Source: a virus. Taken from it: a stretch of DNA of 32,876 nt. The stretch is taken from positions 1 to 32,876 of the IMG/VR virus record IMGVR_UViG_3300028044_000039, one strand, 5' to 3'. The position numbers and the translations under genes were made by a program. The notes under the pieces are model-generated. The model had not been told where the DNA came from and did not search any database. It saw nothing but the letters and a program-made list of their open reading frames with translations. This document shows, in pieces, positions 10,561 to 20,061 of this stretch (positions are counted from its first letter, which is position 1; every line of letters begins with the position of its first letter).

Positions 10561-12099
10561 ATGCCAGCGGTCATTACTGATCAGATCAGAGTATTGAATT
10601 CATCAAATTTTGTCAGTGGTATTTCAACTTCTGATAATAGTTATTACGTGTTTATTGGTTTACCAAATGCAACTGAAGTAAGTGCAGATTGGAATACTAA
10701 TACGCCATATCCAATTGATGGTTTTGATCAATATAACGATATTTACGATACTCTAATTTCTGCTAAAAAAATTACATCAAGTGATGTTCTAAAAGTTATT
10801 AGAAAAATTTCTTGGACATCAGGTATAATTTATGAAATGTACCGTCACGATTACAGTATAAACAGAACTTCACCCCAAACTGGTGCAACTAGTTTGTACA
10901 GGTCAAATTTTTATGCAATGAACTCTGACTACAGAGTTTATGAGTGCATTTATAATGGTGCTGCTCCTTCTAATAGTGGAAACGGAATTATTTCTCTTGA
11001 AGAACCAACACATACTGATCTTCAACCAAGATTAGAAAGTGATGGGTATATTTGGAAATATCTATTTTCTATCAAACCAAGTGATATTATTAAGTTTGAT
11101 AGTGTTGACTATATTTCTGTTCCTGCTAACTGGAAAACAAACTCCGCTGTTGCTGATGTTAGAAACGCTGCAGTTGATGGAAGAATTGAAGTTATTACTA
11201 TCGAAAGTGTAAGTTCTGCTTCATATCAATACAGTGGAACAAAAAATAATGTACCAATTAAAGGTGATGGTCAAGATGGATTGGCATCAGTTACTTTTAT
11301 TGATGGAAAACCAACAACTGTAACAGTAACTAATGGTGGGACTGGATATACTTTTTCTACACTAGATCTTGATAGTGTTGTTACTGGATCTGGTGCAAGT
11401 TTTTCTGTAATTATTCCTCCTCCAGGTGGACATGGTGCAGATATTGATAAAGAACTTGGTGCCAATAGAGTTCTAATTTATTCAAGAATTGAAAATAGTG
11501 ATGTAACAAATCCAGATTTTCCAACGGGAAATCAGTTTGCAAGAATTGGTCTAATCAAAAATCCTTTGGTCAATGGAACTTCAAATTTATTGACAGCATC
11601 TTCTGCATCTGGTGTATATGGTCTTCGTTTGACTGGTGCTGCTACAACAACAATGAGTGTATCTGTTGATGGGCAAGTCAGACAAACAATTGGTGTTGGA
11701 TCAACTGCGGTTGGGAAAATTATTTCATATGATCCTGTTACAAAAATTTTAAAATATTGGCAAGATAGAGATCTTGCTACTGACAGTTCAACTGGATCAA
11801 AACCAACCTACGGATACCGTCTAAATAAGTTTACAAGTTCTCCAGGAACAGGCGGAGGTGTAAACGTAGTTGTAACAACAACTACTGGCACTGAAACCGT
11901 AGGTATTGAAACAACATTTACTGGAGTTTCAACAACGGTCAACTCAAGAACTTATTACTTTGGACAAACATTTAATAATGGTCTTGCACAACCAGAAATT
12001 AAAAAATATTCTGGAGAAATCATTTACGTTGATAATAGACCAGAAGTAACAAGAGCTACAAACCAAAGAGAAGATATTAAAATTGTATTAGAGTTCTGA
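10561..12099 (+). CDS. gp8: Baseplate wedge protein gp8
   Basis: Homologue of T4 gp8, which forms a dimer in each baseplate wedge and contacts gp7 and gp10. The conserved block DGYIWKYLF (161-169), followed within 30 residues by a YISVP strand, matches the T4 protein region DGYVWEYLFEIPPD. The N terminus (residues 10-60) also has the T4 pattern of a short leading strand, a YYVFIG strand and a Pro/Asp-rich loop. The protein is 512 residues against 334 in T4. Part of the extra length is a GxGY module at about 252-285 (T261-G-Y-T264), of the kind repeated in gp14 and the giant protein upstream. The ATG lies 21 bases after a late-promoter motif. The next gene starts 4 bases after this stop with no promoter between, so the two are probably co-transcribed. 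Confidence 0.9.
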   Translation: MPAVITDQIRVLNSSNFVSGISTSDNSYYVFIGLPNATEVSADWNTNTPYPIDGFDQYNDIYDTLISAKKITSSDVLKVIRKISWTSGIIYEMYRHDYSINRTSPQTGATSLYRSNFYAMNSDYRVYECIYNGAAPSNSGNGIISLEEPTHTDLQPRLESDGYIWKYLFSIKPSDIIKFDSVDYISVPANWKTNSAVADVRNAAVDGRIEVITIESVSSASYQYSGTKNNVPIKGDGQDGLASVTFIDGKPTTVTVTNGGTGYTFSTLDLDSVVTGSGASFSVIIPPPGGHGADIDKELGANRVLIYSRIENSDVTNPDFPTGNQFARIGLIKNPLVNGTSNLLTASSASGVYGLRLTGAATTTMSVSVDGQVRQTIGVGSTAVGKIISYDPVTKILKYWQDRDLATDSSTGSKPTYGYRLNKFTSSPGTGGGVNVVVTTTTGTETVGIETTFTGVSTTVNSRTYYFGQTFNNGLAQPEIKKYSGEIIYVDNRPEVTRATNQREDIKIVLEF

Positions 12100-12103
12100 T
12101 CAG

Positions 12104-15100
12104 ATGCCACAAAACACTAACCTCAACACAAATCCATATTATGATGACTTTGATCAAGCGAAGAATTATAATAAAATTCTTTTCAAACCTGGTGTTCCAA
12201 TTCAAGCAAGAGAATTAACAACTCTACAGTCAATTCTTCAAGATCAGGTTGAGAAGTTTGGCAAGCATTTCTTCAAAGAAGGATCAGTAGTAATTCCTGG
12301 ATCTATTGCCTATGATGACAGATATTATGCAGTAAAAGTAGAACCAACTTTCTTTGGTGTTCCAGTTGAAAGATACTATGATCAATTAGTTGGATTAACA
12401 ATTCAGGGAAAAACTTCAGGTATTACTGCAGTAGTAAAAAAAGTTTTATCTAAAAATCAATCTATTGAAGGAGTTACAACATTATATGTAAAATATCAGA
12501 AATCATCAGAACAAGATTATAGTACAGATCAGTTTCTTGATGGTGAAAATCTTGTAACTCTTACTACTTTTACTTACGGATCAACAACAATTGCGGCTGG
12601 ATCTGATTTTTCAACATGCATTCTTACAAAGGCTACTGCAACTGGATATTCTTTTTCTGTAACTGAAGGTGTATTTTTTGCAAGAGGTGCATTTATTGCA
12701 GTAAATGACGAAATAATTATTCTCGATCAGTATTCAAACACTCCATCATATAGAGTTGGATTTTTTGTAAATGAAGAGATTATCAGTGCTGTTGAGGATT
12801 CTTCATTATCTGATAATGCTCAAGGTTATTCAAACTACACTGCTCCTGGAGCAGATAGATTGAAAATTAGTTTGTCGTTAATTAAAAAAAACTTAGACGA
12901 CTATCAAGATGAAAACTTCATTGAACTATTCAGAGTAAAGAATGGTGAAGTAAAAAAAATTATTAATAAAACTGTTTATAGTGAGATTGCTAAAGAACTA
13001 GCAAGAAGAACTTATGACGAAAGTGGAGATTATTATGTTAATCAATTTGATCTTCAAGCAAAAGAAAGTTTAAACGACAGATACTCAACATTTGGTGTGT
13101 TTTTTCCAGAAGAAAACACCGATCAAGGAAATAAACCATCCAAAGACTTACTTGAAATTCAAATTGGTTCAGGAAAGGCATATGTTAAAGGTTACGAAGT
13201 AGAAACTATTGGAACAACTTTTTTAGATGTAGAAAAACCAAGAGAAACTACAACTGTTTTAGGTGCTGGAATTCCATTCCAAGCAGGCAATCTTCTCAGA
13301 GTAAATAATGTTTATGGTGGTGCAAGTGTTGGTCTTGCAACAACAGGATATGTAGATCTCCGTAGTCATAGACTTGGATCTAATAAATCTGCCACTGCAG
13401 GACAAAGTGTTGGTAGAGCAAGAATATATGACTATAAGTGTACAAATGCAGATTATTCCAATAATGCCTCACAGTTTGACTTATATCTCTACGACATTCA
13501 AACTGACACAGAAATTACCCTAAACCAGACACTATCACTTAGTGCTCCTGCTTTAATTGAAGGTAAAAATTCTGGCGCTAAAGGATATCTAAGATCTATA
13601 TCTGGAAATATTCTAACTCTTCACCAAACTTCTGGTAATTTTATTGTTGATGAAGCAATCCTTGTAAATGAAATTGAAAATGGAAGAGTAATTACCAAAG
13701 TATTAGAATTTGATATTACTGATGTTAGATCTGTAAGATCTGAGGTTGGTATTACAACATTCAGTGTTGATACTGTTTTAGAACCAAAAATTAATTTTGG
13801 CGCTAAACCATTTACAATTACATCTGGATCAGGTGGTGTTTCAACTGTTACAAGTTCTACAAGCGGTTGGACTGTAGGTATCAAAACTGGTGATATTGTT
13901 TCATACGCTAGAACTGATGTATCTGGATCTGTTTTTAATAGAGTAAAAACTATTACACCAACAGCACAGAGTTTGACTGTTGAAGCAGTAACCAATGTTG
14001 TTGGTGTAGCTACTGGAACATTACCACCTGGTGCTGTTAGTTTTTCTGGACTTCTTGTTGTTGCACCAAAAATCAGAAATTCAAGTTCTGGTTTTATGTA
14101 CGCAGAGTTTCCAAATAAAAATATTGAAAGTGTAGATCTAACGACATCAGATATTTTTATTAGAAAAGAATACAGAGACAGAAGTTCATCATCTTTAGGA
14201 TCATTAGATTTACCATCTTTAGCAGGAACAGATTTTGTTTATGCTCCATTTGATGAGGAAAGGTATTCAATTTTCTATATGGATGGAACAGTTGAACCAT
14301 TAACTCAAGATCAATTCCAACTAACTAATGGTGGAAAAGGTGCAACTATTTTTGGTTTATCTAAAGTAAATCAAACTGGTGTAGTTGCTGTAACAACTCA
14401 ACAAAAATCAAAAGTTACATCCAAAAACAAAGTTTTAAACCGTTCAGCATCAGTTACTGTTTCTGGATCAAAATATAATTACTCAGGAATTTCAACTGGA
14501 GTTAGTGATGGTTTAATTTATACTAACGCATACGGTAAGCGTGTTCAAGATAAAGAAATTTCTTTAGATGTTGCTGATGTTGTCAATGTTCATGCAGTAT
14601 TTCAGTCATCAACAAATGGTGCTCCAACAGTTCCAAGTTTAGTTCTTTCGTCACTAAATGGTCCAAATGGAACAAATCAAGATCTGATTAATAGTGAAAT
14701 TTTAATTGGCAATACTTCCGGTGCTTCAGCATTAGTTCTTGGTAAAACAGCAACTAATCAAATTTATTATATTACTAAAAATAATCAAAGTTTTCTTGAA
14801 ACTGAACAAGTTACATTCCAAGAAAGTGGAGTAACCGGTAATATTTCACAAATCAATCTAGGAGATCCAAATATCTTAGATAACTTTAGTTTTGATACAG
14901 GTCAACGACTTGAATATTATGATTTTGGTAGATTGATTAGAAAGTCTGGATCACAAGAACCTTCACGTCAACTAAAAGTATACTTTGATTATTTCACCAT
15001 CAATTCTAGTGATAATGGTGAAATTATTACAACTAACAGTTATCCTGATTATAATGAAAATATTCAAACTTTTAATAACATAAGAAATACTGATGTTATT

Positions 15101-18100
15101 GACTTTAGACCACGAGTAGCAGACTATAGTGGAACATTATCACCATTTGAATTTTCATCAAGAAACTTTGGTGGATCTGGACAAACTGTTCCAAATGTGA
15201 TTGTTTCTGATGAAAATATTGTTTTAGACTATAATTTCTATACGGGAAGAATTGATAGACTATTCCTCAATCAGGACAATACATTTACTATTGCAAAAGG
15301 TGTTTCTTCTCAACGTCCAGTTTTACCAGAAGCAATTAATGGGTCATTTGAACTTGCAACAATTACATACGCACCATATGTTTATAACGTAGATACTGAT
15401 ATAACAATTGAATTTAAAGCGAATAAGCGTTATACAATGCTTGATATTGGAAAACTTGAGAATAGAATTGCTGGTTTAGAATATTATACAAGCCTGTCCT
15501 TGCTTGAAGCAAAAACATCAAGTTTAGTTATTAAAGACCCAGATACAGGACTTGATAAATTTAAGTCTGGATTTGTTGTAGATAATTTCAGCACATTTGA
15601 TGTTGCAGATAAAACACTGCCTGTATTAAAGTATGATATTGAAAATAATGAAATGGTTGCAAGATCATATTATGATAGCATTGACCTTTTAGTTGGATCA
15701 CAATCTCTTATCGGTACAAATGGAGTATCAAATTTAAGTGTTGATGTACGTTATGTAAATGATCTTGGATCTACAAATATTAAGAAGTCAAAAAATATTG
15801 TAACTCTAGATTATTCTGAGGTAGAAGATTTTAAACAACCATTTGCAAGTAGAGCAGTAAATGTCAATCCATTTGATGTTGTTACTTGGCGTGGTAATAT
15901 GTCTCTTAATCCAACGCAAGATGTTTGGATTGAGAGAGAATATAAAACTATTGATGGTGGTTTTGGAACTACTGAAGTTATTACAACTTCAACTGCAATT
16001 CCAAATCTGAGAGCACAGAATATTGAATTCAAAGCATCGAGACTAAAACCAGCAACTAAGTTCTTTAGTTTCTTCTCAAGAACAGATATGTCTGATAATA
16101 GGACGTTGACTGTTCCTAAACTATTAGAAGTAACACCAGTTCAAGGATCTTTCCAAGTTGGAGAAACAGTTGTTGGAAGACTTCTTTCTAACCAAAATAC
16201 AACAACAAATCTAGAAATTAGATTTAGGCTTGCACAAGCAAACCATAAAGATGGTCCATATAATATACCAACAGCAGTTTACAATAATAATCCATATTCA
16301 AATGTTGGATTAAGTTCTTTCTACAGTGATACAACTGAAGTATTGAATATTGATACTGCATCACTAAATCAAAAATCTGATGAAAGATTTTTTGGTTCCC
16401 TTGTTCAAGGAATGAAACTTGTTGGTGAAACGAGTAAAGCAGAAGCAACTGTAAAAGAAATTCGTTTAATTAGTGATGCAAATGGTGTTCTGATTGGAAG
16501 TATTAACATTCCAAAAACAAATCTAAAATTTGCAAACGGAACAAATACTGTTGAAGTATCTGCGGAAAAAACCCCATCAAATATTCCTGGTGTGGTTGTA
16601 AGTAGAGCAGACGCAAACTTCTTCTCACAAGGAACATTACAAACACAAACAACTATTGTTCGTCGTCGTCCACCTCCCGCACCATCAGACCCATTAGCAC
16701 AATCATTCTTTGTTGAAGAAGATCCTGGTATTTTCTATACCTCAGTTGATCTTTATTTTGCAACAAAGAGTTCAATAATTCCTGTAGAACTTAGAATTGT
16801 AAATGTCGTAAATGGTTTTCCTTCTGGAACTATTATTGAAGGGTCTAGTGTTATCAAATATCCAAACGAAATTACAACTTCAAGTACAGGATCTTTAGAA
16901 ACAACATTTACATTTGATGCTCCAGTTTATCTACCAAAAGGCGAATATGCATTTGTAATTCTTGCTGATACCGATGCATATAATGTTTGGATTTCTCGTG
17001 TTGGAGAAGAAGATATTTCAACTGCAAACTTACCAGAAATTCAAAAAATTATTATCAATAAGCAACCATCATTAGGATCTTTATTCAAGTCACAAAATGC
17101 ATCTACTTGGGAAGCATCGCAACTTGAAGACCTAAAATATGTTGCACGTAAAGCAAAATTCAATACACAAAAGGGAACATTTAAGTTTTATAATCCAGAA
17201 CTAAGGACATATAATTCTAGAAATATCCTACAAGCAAATCCAATTGAAGTATTTGCTAAAAAAGTAACCCTTGGGTTATCTTCTGCGATTACATCTCCAT
17301 TTATTGTTGTTGGATCCCAAATTAAACAAGACAATAGAACTTCCAGTGGATTTGTAGAAAGTCTAGGTGGTGCTGTTGGACTTGCCAATACTGGATTAAG
17401 TGTTACTAATGTTGGTGTTGGATATTCTAATGGAATATTCCAAGGAGTAAACTTTACAACAGTTACTGGATCTGGATCTGGATCTACTGGTATCGTTACT
17501 GTCAGTGGTGGTGCTGTTTCTAGTGTATGTGTCACTGCTAGTGGTGGTGGATATGTAGTTGGTGATACGCTAACAGCTACGCTTGGTAGTAACACATTAG
17601 GTCAAAATTTAACCTTAACTGTAGGTGTTGTTACCTCAACAAATACTCTTGTTCTAACTAACGTAACTGGACAAGAGTTCAATACATCAGATCAAATTCA
17701 GTATGTACCAACTGCAGGTGCTGGTGTTGGTGTTGGATCAACTCTATTCTCTATTGTTCCTTCTACTGCTACAATCAACACAGATCAGTATGATGGAACA
17801 TATTTCAAAGTAAACCATAAGAACCATGGAATGCACGCTGATAACAATATTGTCACAATTACTGGAATTAGTGGTGATACTGTAGCGACTTCAATTCAAG
17901 TTGGATATGCAGTAAGTTCTATTGCTAATATCAGTGTCGCAAGTAGCACAAATTTCAATATGTTTGAAGGTGTTCAAGTTTCTTCATCAAATCCAGGATT
18001 TGCTTTAGTTGGTGACGAAATTATTGCATATATTGGTGTTGGCAACAATATTCTAACTGGTATCACAACCAGAGGAGTTGATGGAACAACAGCAAGAACT

Positions 18101-19090
18101 TATGAAGCAAATACACCAATTCAAAAATATGAATTTGCTGGTGTATCGTTAAGAAAAATTAATACCACACACAATCTTATCAATTCGTCAAATACAATTC
18201 AGGATAAAATAACCCTTGATCAATATCATGTAAAAATTTCAGGAGCAGAAGTATTCAACTCCAGTAAAATTGGTGGTGGATCAAATGCTAAGGCAACTCA
18301 AAATATTCAATTTGAAAGTATTGTTCCTCACATTGATTATAATCTTCCAAATGGAACAAGTATTAGTGCTCAGGTAAGAACAACATCTGGAACAAGTATT
18401 GATGGAAGTGAAGTATCATTCCAGGATAAAGGATATGAACCAGTTTCGCTAACAAATGAAACAACTTTTAACGATCCAAGAATAATTGCTTCTAGACCAA
18501 ATGAAGAAGCAAAACTTCTTGCTCTTCCTGGTGCTAAATCATTTACTTTTGAATTGGAATTGAGTACAACCAATGAAAATGTGTCTCCAAGTATAAACGC
18601 ATTTGAAAGTTTCGTTACTACTCAGTCTCATAGGGTAAACAGTCCAATTATAAATTATGCTACAGATAGAAGAGCAAATCTTCTTGTAGAGGATCCACAC
18701 GATCTTTCGTATCTAACTAAGATAATTGCTCTAGAAGCACCTGCAACTTCACTCAAGGTCCTTTTAGATGCTTATAGGCAAACATCAACAGATATTAGAA
18801 TTCTATACCGATTGTTTAGAGTTGATGGTTCTGAACTTGATAAAGTGTTTGAATTATTCCCTGGATACGATAATCTTGATGCTAACCAACAGGTTATCAA
18901 TATTAAAAATAATAGTGGAAGATCCGATAGGAATATTTCCGCAAGTCTCAATAATCAGTTTGTAGAATATATTTGGACGGCAAATAGTCTACCACAGTTT
19001 AGTGCATATCAAATTAAAATTGAATGTTCAACTACAAATCAAGCACAATCACCAAGGATTAGAAACTTTAGAGCAATTGCATTAGCGTGA
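12104..19090 (+). CDS. Very large tail/baseplate protein, DUF4815-like N terminus
   Basis: A 2328-residue structural protein. Its N terminus (NTNPYYDDFDQAKNYNKI, then FKPGVPIQARELTTLQSILQ) resembles the DUF4815 family found at the start of large phage tail proteins. Residues about 1105-1160 hold a helical segment (LDIGKLENRIAGLEYYTSLS). A basic, proline-rich hinge RRRPPPAPSDPLAQSFFVEE lies near 1518-1537; the PLAQSF block is typical of the family. Later parts carry a GGGY unit (about 1800-1830) and a module like the gp15 C terminus (about 1935-2010). The gene sits where T4 has genes 9 and 10, so it may connect fibres to the baseplate; this is inferred from position, as no clear gp9 or gp10 similarity is visible. 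It starts 4 bases after gp8 and overlaps the next gene by GTGA. Confidence 0.8.
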   Translation: MPQNTNLNTNPYYDDFDQAKNYNKILFKPGVPIQARELTTLQSILQDQVEKFGKHFFKEGSVVIPGSIAYDDRYYAVKVEPTFFGVPVERYYDQLVGLTIQGKTSGITAVVKKVLSKNQSIEGVTTLYVKYQKSSEQDYSTDQFLDGENLVTLTTFTYGSTTIAAGSDFSTCILTKATATGYSFSVTEGVFFARGAFIAVNDEIIILDQYSNTPSYRVGFFVNEEIISAVEDSSLSDNAQGYSNYTAPGADRLKISLSLIKKNLDDYQDENFIELFRVKNGEVKKIINKTVYSEIAKELARRTYDESGDYYVNQFDLQAKESLNDRYSTFGVFFPEENTDQGNKPSKDLLEIQIGSGKAYVKGYEVETIGTTFLDVEKPRETTTVLGAGIPFQAGNLLRVNNVYGGASVGLATTGYVDLRSHRLGSNKSATAGQSVGRARIYDYKCTNADYSNNASQFDLYLYDIQTDTEITLNQTLSLSAPALIEGKNSGAKGYLRSISGNILTLHQTSGNFIVDEAILVNEIENGRVITKVLEFDITDVRSVRSEVGITTFSVDTVLEPKINFGAKPFTITSGSGGVSTVTSSTSGWTVGIKTGDIVSYARTDVSGSVFNRVKTITPTAQSLTVEAVTNVVGVATGTLPPGAVSFSGLLVVAPKIRNSSSGFMYAEFPNKNIESVDLTTSDIFIRKEYRDRSSSSLGSLDLPSLAGTDFVYAPFDEERYSIFYMDGTVEPLTQDQFQLTNGGKGATIFGLSKVNQTGVVAVTTQQKSKVTSKNKVLNRSASVTVSGSKYNYSGISTGVSDGLIYTNAYGKRVQDKEISLDVADVVNVHAVFQSSTNGAPTVPSLVLSSLNGPNGTNQDLINSEILIGNTSGASALVLGKTATNQIYYITKNNQSFLETEQVTFQESGVTGNISQINLGDPNILDNFSFDTGQRLEYYDFGRLIRKSGSQEPSRQLKVYFDYFTINSSDNGEIITTNSYPDYNENIQTFNNIRNTDVIDFRPRVADYSGTLSPFEFSSRNFGGSGQTVPNVIVSDENIVLDYNFYTGRIDRLFLNQDNTFTIAKGVSSQRPVLPEAINGSFELATITYAPYVYNVDTDITIEFKANKRYTMLDIGKLENRIAGLEYYTSLSLLEAKTSSLVIKDPDTGLDKFKSGFVVDNFSTFDVADKTLPVLKYDIENNEMVARSYYDSIDLLVGSQSLIGTNGVSNLSVDVRYVNDLGSTNIKKSKNIVTLDYSEVEDFKQPFASRAVNVNPFDVVTWRGNMSLNPTQDVWIEREYKTIDGGFGTTEVITTSTAIPNLRAQNIEFKASRLKPATKFFSFFSRTDMSDNRTLTVPKLLEVTPVQGSFQVGETVVGRLLSNQNTTTNLEIRFRLAQANHKDGPYNIPTAVYNNNPYSNVGLSSFYSDTTEVLNIDTASLNQKSDERFFGSLVQGMKLVGETSKAEATVKEIRLISDANGVLIGSINIPKTNLKFANGTNTVEVSAEKTPSNIPGVVVSRADANFFSQGTLQTQTTIVRRRPPPAPSDPLAQSFFVEEDPGIFYTSVDLYFATKSSIIPVELRIVNVVNGFPSGTIIEGSSVIKYPNEITTSSTGSLETTFTFDAPVYLPKGEYAFVILADTDAYNVWISRVGEEDISTANLPEIQKIIINKQPSLGSLFKSQNASTWEASQLEDLKYVARKAKFNTQKGTFKFYNPELRTYNSRNILQANPIEVFAKKVTLGLSSAITSPFIVVGSQIKQDNRTSSGFVESLGGAVGLANTGLSVTNVGVGYSNGIFQGVNFTTVTGSGSGSTGIVTVSGGAVSSVCVTASGGGYVVGDTLTATLGSNTLGQNLTLTVGVVTSTNTLVLTNVTGQEFNTSDQIQYVPTAGAGVGVGSTLFSIVPSTATINTDQYDGTYFKVNHKNHGMHADNNIVTITGISGDTVATSIQVGYAVSSIANISVASSTNFNMFEGVQVSSSNPGFALVGDEIIAYIGVGNNILTGITTRGVDGTTARTYEANTPIQKYEFAGVSLRKINTTHNLINSSNTIQDKITLDQYHVKISGAEVFNSSKIGGGSNAKATQNIQFESIVPHIDYNLPNGTSISAQVRTTSGTSIDGSEVSFQDKGYEPVSLTNETTFNDPRIIASRPNEEAKLLALPGAKSFTFELELSTTNENVSPSINAFESFVTTQSHRVNSPIINYATDRRANLLVEDPHDLSYLTKIIALEAPATSLKVLLDAYRQTSTDIRILYRLFRVDGSELDKVFELFPGYDNLDANQQVINIKNNSGRSDRNISASLNNQFVEYIWTANSLPQFSAYQIKIECSTTNQAQSPRIRNFRAIALA

Positions 19091-19281
19091 CAAAACGAGC
19101 AAAAGTAGAGGATTATTCAAATCTTGAAAGAGATTTACATACACAAGCAATCATAAACATGGATATGGTTGCTTATGAAAAATATATCCATGAAAAAAAT
19201 ACTCGTTTACGTTATGAAACAGAACTCAAAGAACTAAGATCTGAGATTGAAGTTTTAAAGTCTCTTTTTCTCAATAAATAA
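19087..19281 (+). CDS. Small helical protein, translationally coupled
   Basis: A 64-residue hydrophilic protein that starts with GTG inside the sequence GTGA, sharing four bases with the stop of the giant tail gene. This points to translational coupling. Residues about 35-62 (LRYETELKELRSEIEVLKS) have heptad-spaced Leu/Ile/Val and many Glu/Lys, so a coiled coil is likely. No known family is recognised. Small helical proteins of this size sit beside fibre genes in other T4-like marine phages, and a role in fibre folding or as a minor structural part is a guess. The 61-residue protein at 22741 is similar in size and style but has no obvious sequence identity. Confidence 0.65.
   Translation: MTKRAKVEDYSNLERDLHTQAIINMDMVAYEKYIHEKNTRLRYETELKELRSEIEVLKSLFLNK
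19273..19280 (+). promoter_or_regulatory. T4-type late promoter, AATAAATA
   Basis: The octamer overlaps the stop codon at 19279-19281 and lies 21 bases before the ATG at 19302. One mismatch to TATAAATA. Support is positional, with the same spacing as before gp8. Confidence 0.45.
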
Positions 19282-19301
19282 TTCTAGTATGGTAGTATGA
19301 G

Positions 19302-19643
19302 ATGGCAGTTCCAACAATTAATTTAGTCTTTGAACAAGGATCTGATTTTTCAAAAACTTTTTCTTTAAAAAAATCTGATGGTTCTCCTTTAGATTTGACT
19401 GGATATAATTTTGATGCAAAAATGAGAAAGTGGAGTGGTTCTGCTGGTCATATTAGTTTTGCTACAACATATAATGCAAATCCATCTCAGGGTAAATTGA
19501 CATTATCATTGAATAATTCTCAAACTGGTATTATCACTGGTGGTAGATATAATTATGATATTTTGGTTATTAATACTAGTCAAAATAATGTAAAAACAAA
19601 AGTTATAACTGGTCAAATTACAGTAAACCCAACGGTTTCTTAA
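19302..19643 (+). CDS. Small Ig-like/BppU-N-like virion protein
   Basis: A 113-residue all-beta protein. It opens with VFEQGSDFSKTFSLKKSDG, then PLDLTGYNFDAKMRK and a closing strand TGQITVNPTV. This layout resembles the N-terminal Ig-like domain of phage upper-baseplate (BppU-type) proteins, in which a GxTF strand is followed by a DLTGY turn. The likely role is a small baseplate or fibre-attachment component. It is followed after one base by the next gene (TAA-A-ATG), so the two are probably translated together. The family call is from remembered motif pattern, not a search. Confidence 0.65.
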   Translation: MAVPTINLVFEQGSDFSKTFSLKKSDGSPLDLTGYNFDAKMRKWSGSAGHISFATTYNANPSQGKLTLSLNNSQTGIITGGRYNYDILVINTSQNNVKTKVITGQITVNPTVS

Positions 19644-19644
19644 A

Positions 19645-20019
19645 ATGACAGATATTATAGTTACTATTGAAGATAGTAACGCAGAAATTATATCTACTAT
19701 TGAAGATAGTAATGCAGATATTAATATTGGTATAGGAGAAATTCAAGTAGTTGTTACCTCAGCACAATCAAACGTGGCAAATTTAGCAGATATTTTAGAC
19801 GTAGATACAACAAATTTAAATGGATCTACTAACAAATATGTTATGGTTTATGATGCCACAACACAAAAATATGTGTTTGTAAATCCTGATACAGTAATAG
19901 ATGCATCTGTTGGAATAACAACAACAGATCCTACTCCTGTAGGAATGTCAACCGCAACAATAAATTATTTGGACGATGTGTTAGATAATAAAATAGATTT
20001 AGATGCAGGAGAATGGTAA
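19645..20019 (+). CDS. Small fibre-adaptor-like structural protein with N-terminal tandem repeat
   Basis: A 124-residue acidic protein. Two near-identical 11-residue units begin it (TIEDSNAEIIS and TIEDSNADINI). The middle has LADILDVDTTNLNGSTNKYV then VYDATTQKYVF, a pattern seen in fibre-linking proteins where a short helix or loop precedes a YD-xx-KYV hairpin. The C terminus is acidic (LDDVLDNKIDLDAGEW). It lies between a BppU-like protein and a long fibre protein, so it may be an adaptor or short whisker; this is inference. The start is ATG one base after the previous stop. A late-promoter-like CTAAATA follows its stop. Confidence 0.6.
   Translation: MTDIIVTIEDSNAEIISTIEDSNADINIGIGEIQVVVTSAQSNVANLADILDVDTTNLNGSTNKYVMVYDATTQKYVFVNPDTVIDASVGITTTDPTPVGMSTATINYLDDVLDNKIDLDAGEW
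19663..19728 (+). repeat. Two 33-bp tandem repeats
   Basis: Unit starts at 19663 and 19696. The first 27 bases of each differ only at single positions (actattgaagatagtaa, then C or T, and so on). They encode the two 11-residue TIEDSNA units at the N terminus of the 124-residue protein. A simple internal duplication. Confidence 0.75.
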
Positions 20020-20023
20020 ATAT

Positions 20024-20030
20024 CTAAATA
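20024..20030 (+). promoter_or_regulatory. Late-promoter-like CTAAATA
   Basis: CTAAATA lies 5 bases after a stop (20017-20019) and 31 bases before the ATG at 20062, in a 42-base gap. It lacks the full TATAAATA but recurs at 22686 and 22942 in the same setting, which suggests a late-promoter variant in this phage. Confidence 0.4.
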
Positions 20031-20061
20031 AACTTAGTTAACCATATTTCATATATATCAA

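Noticed and set aside
13621-13995. 124-codon open frame on the minus strand
   Set aside because: Shadow of the tail gene in the opposite strand, with the same Val/Thr/Pro composition as the other antisense frames.
17188-17595. 135-codon open frame on the minus strand
   Set aside because: Antisense to the 2328-residue tail gene, Pro/Thr-rich, with no family resemblance; typical shadow of Gly/Thr-rich coding DNA.
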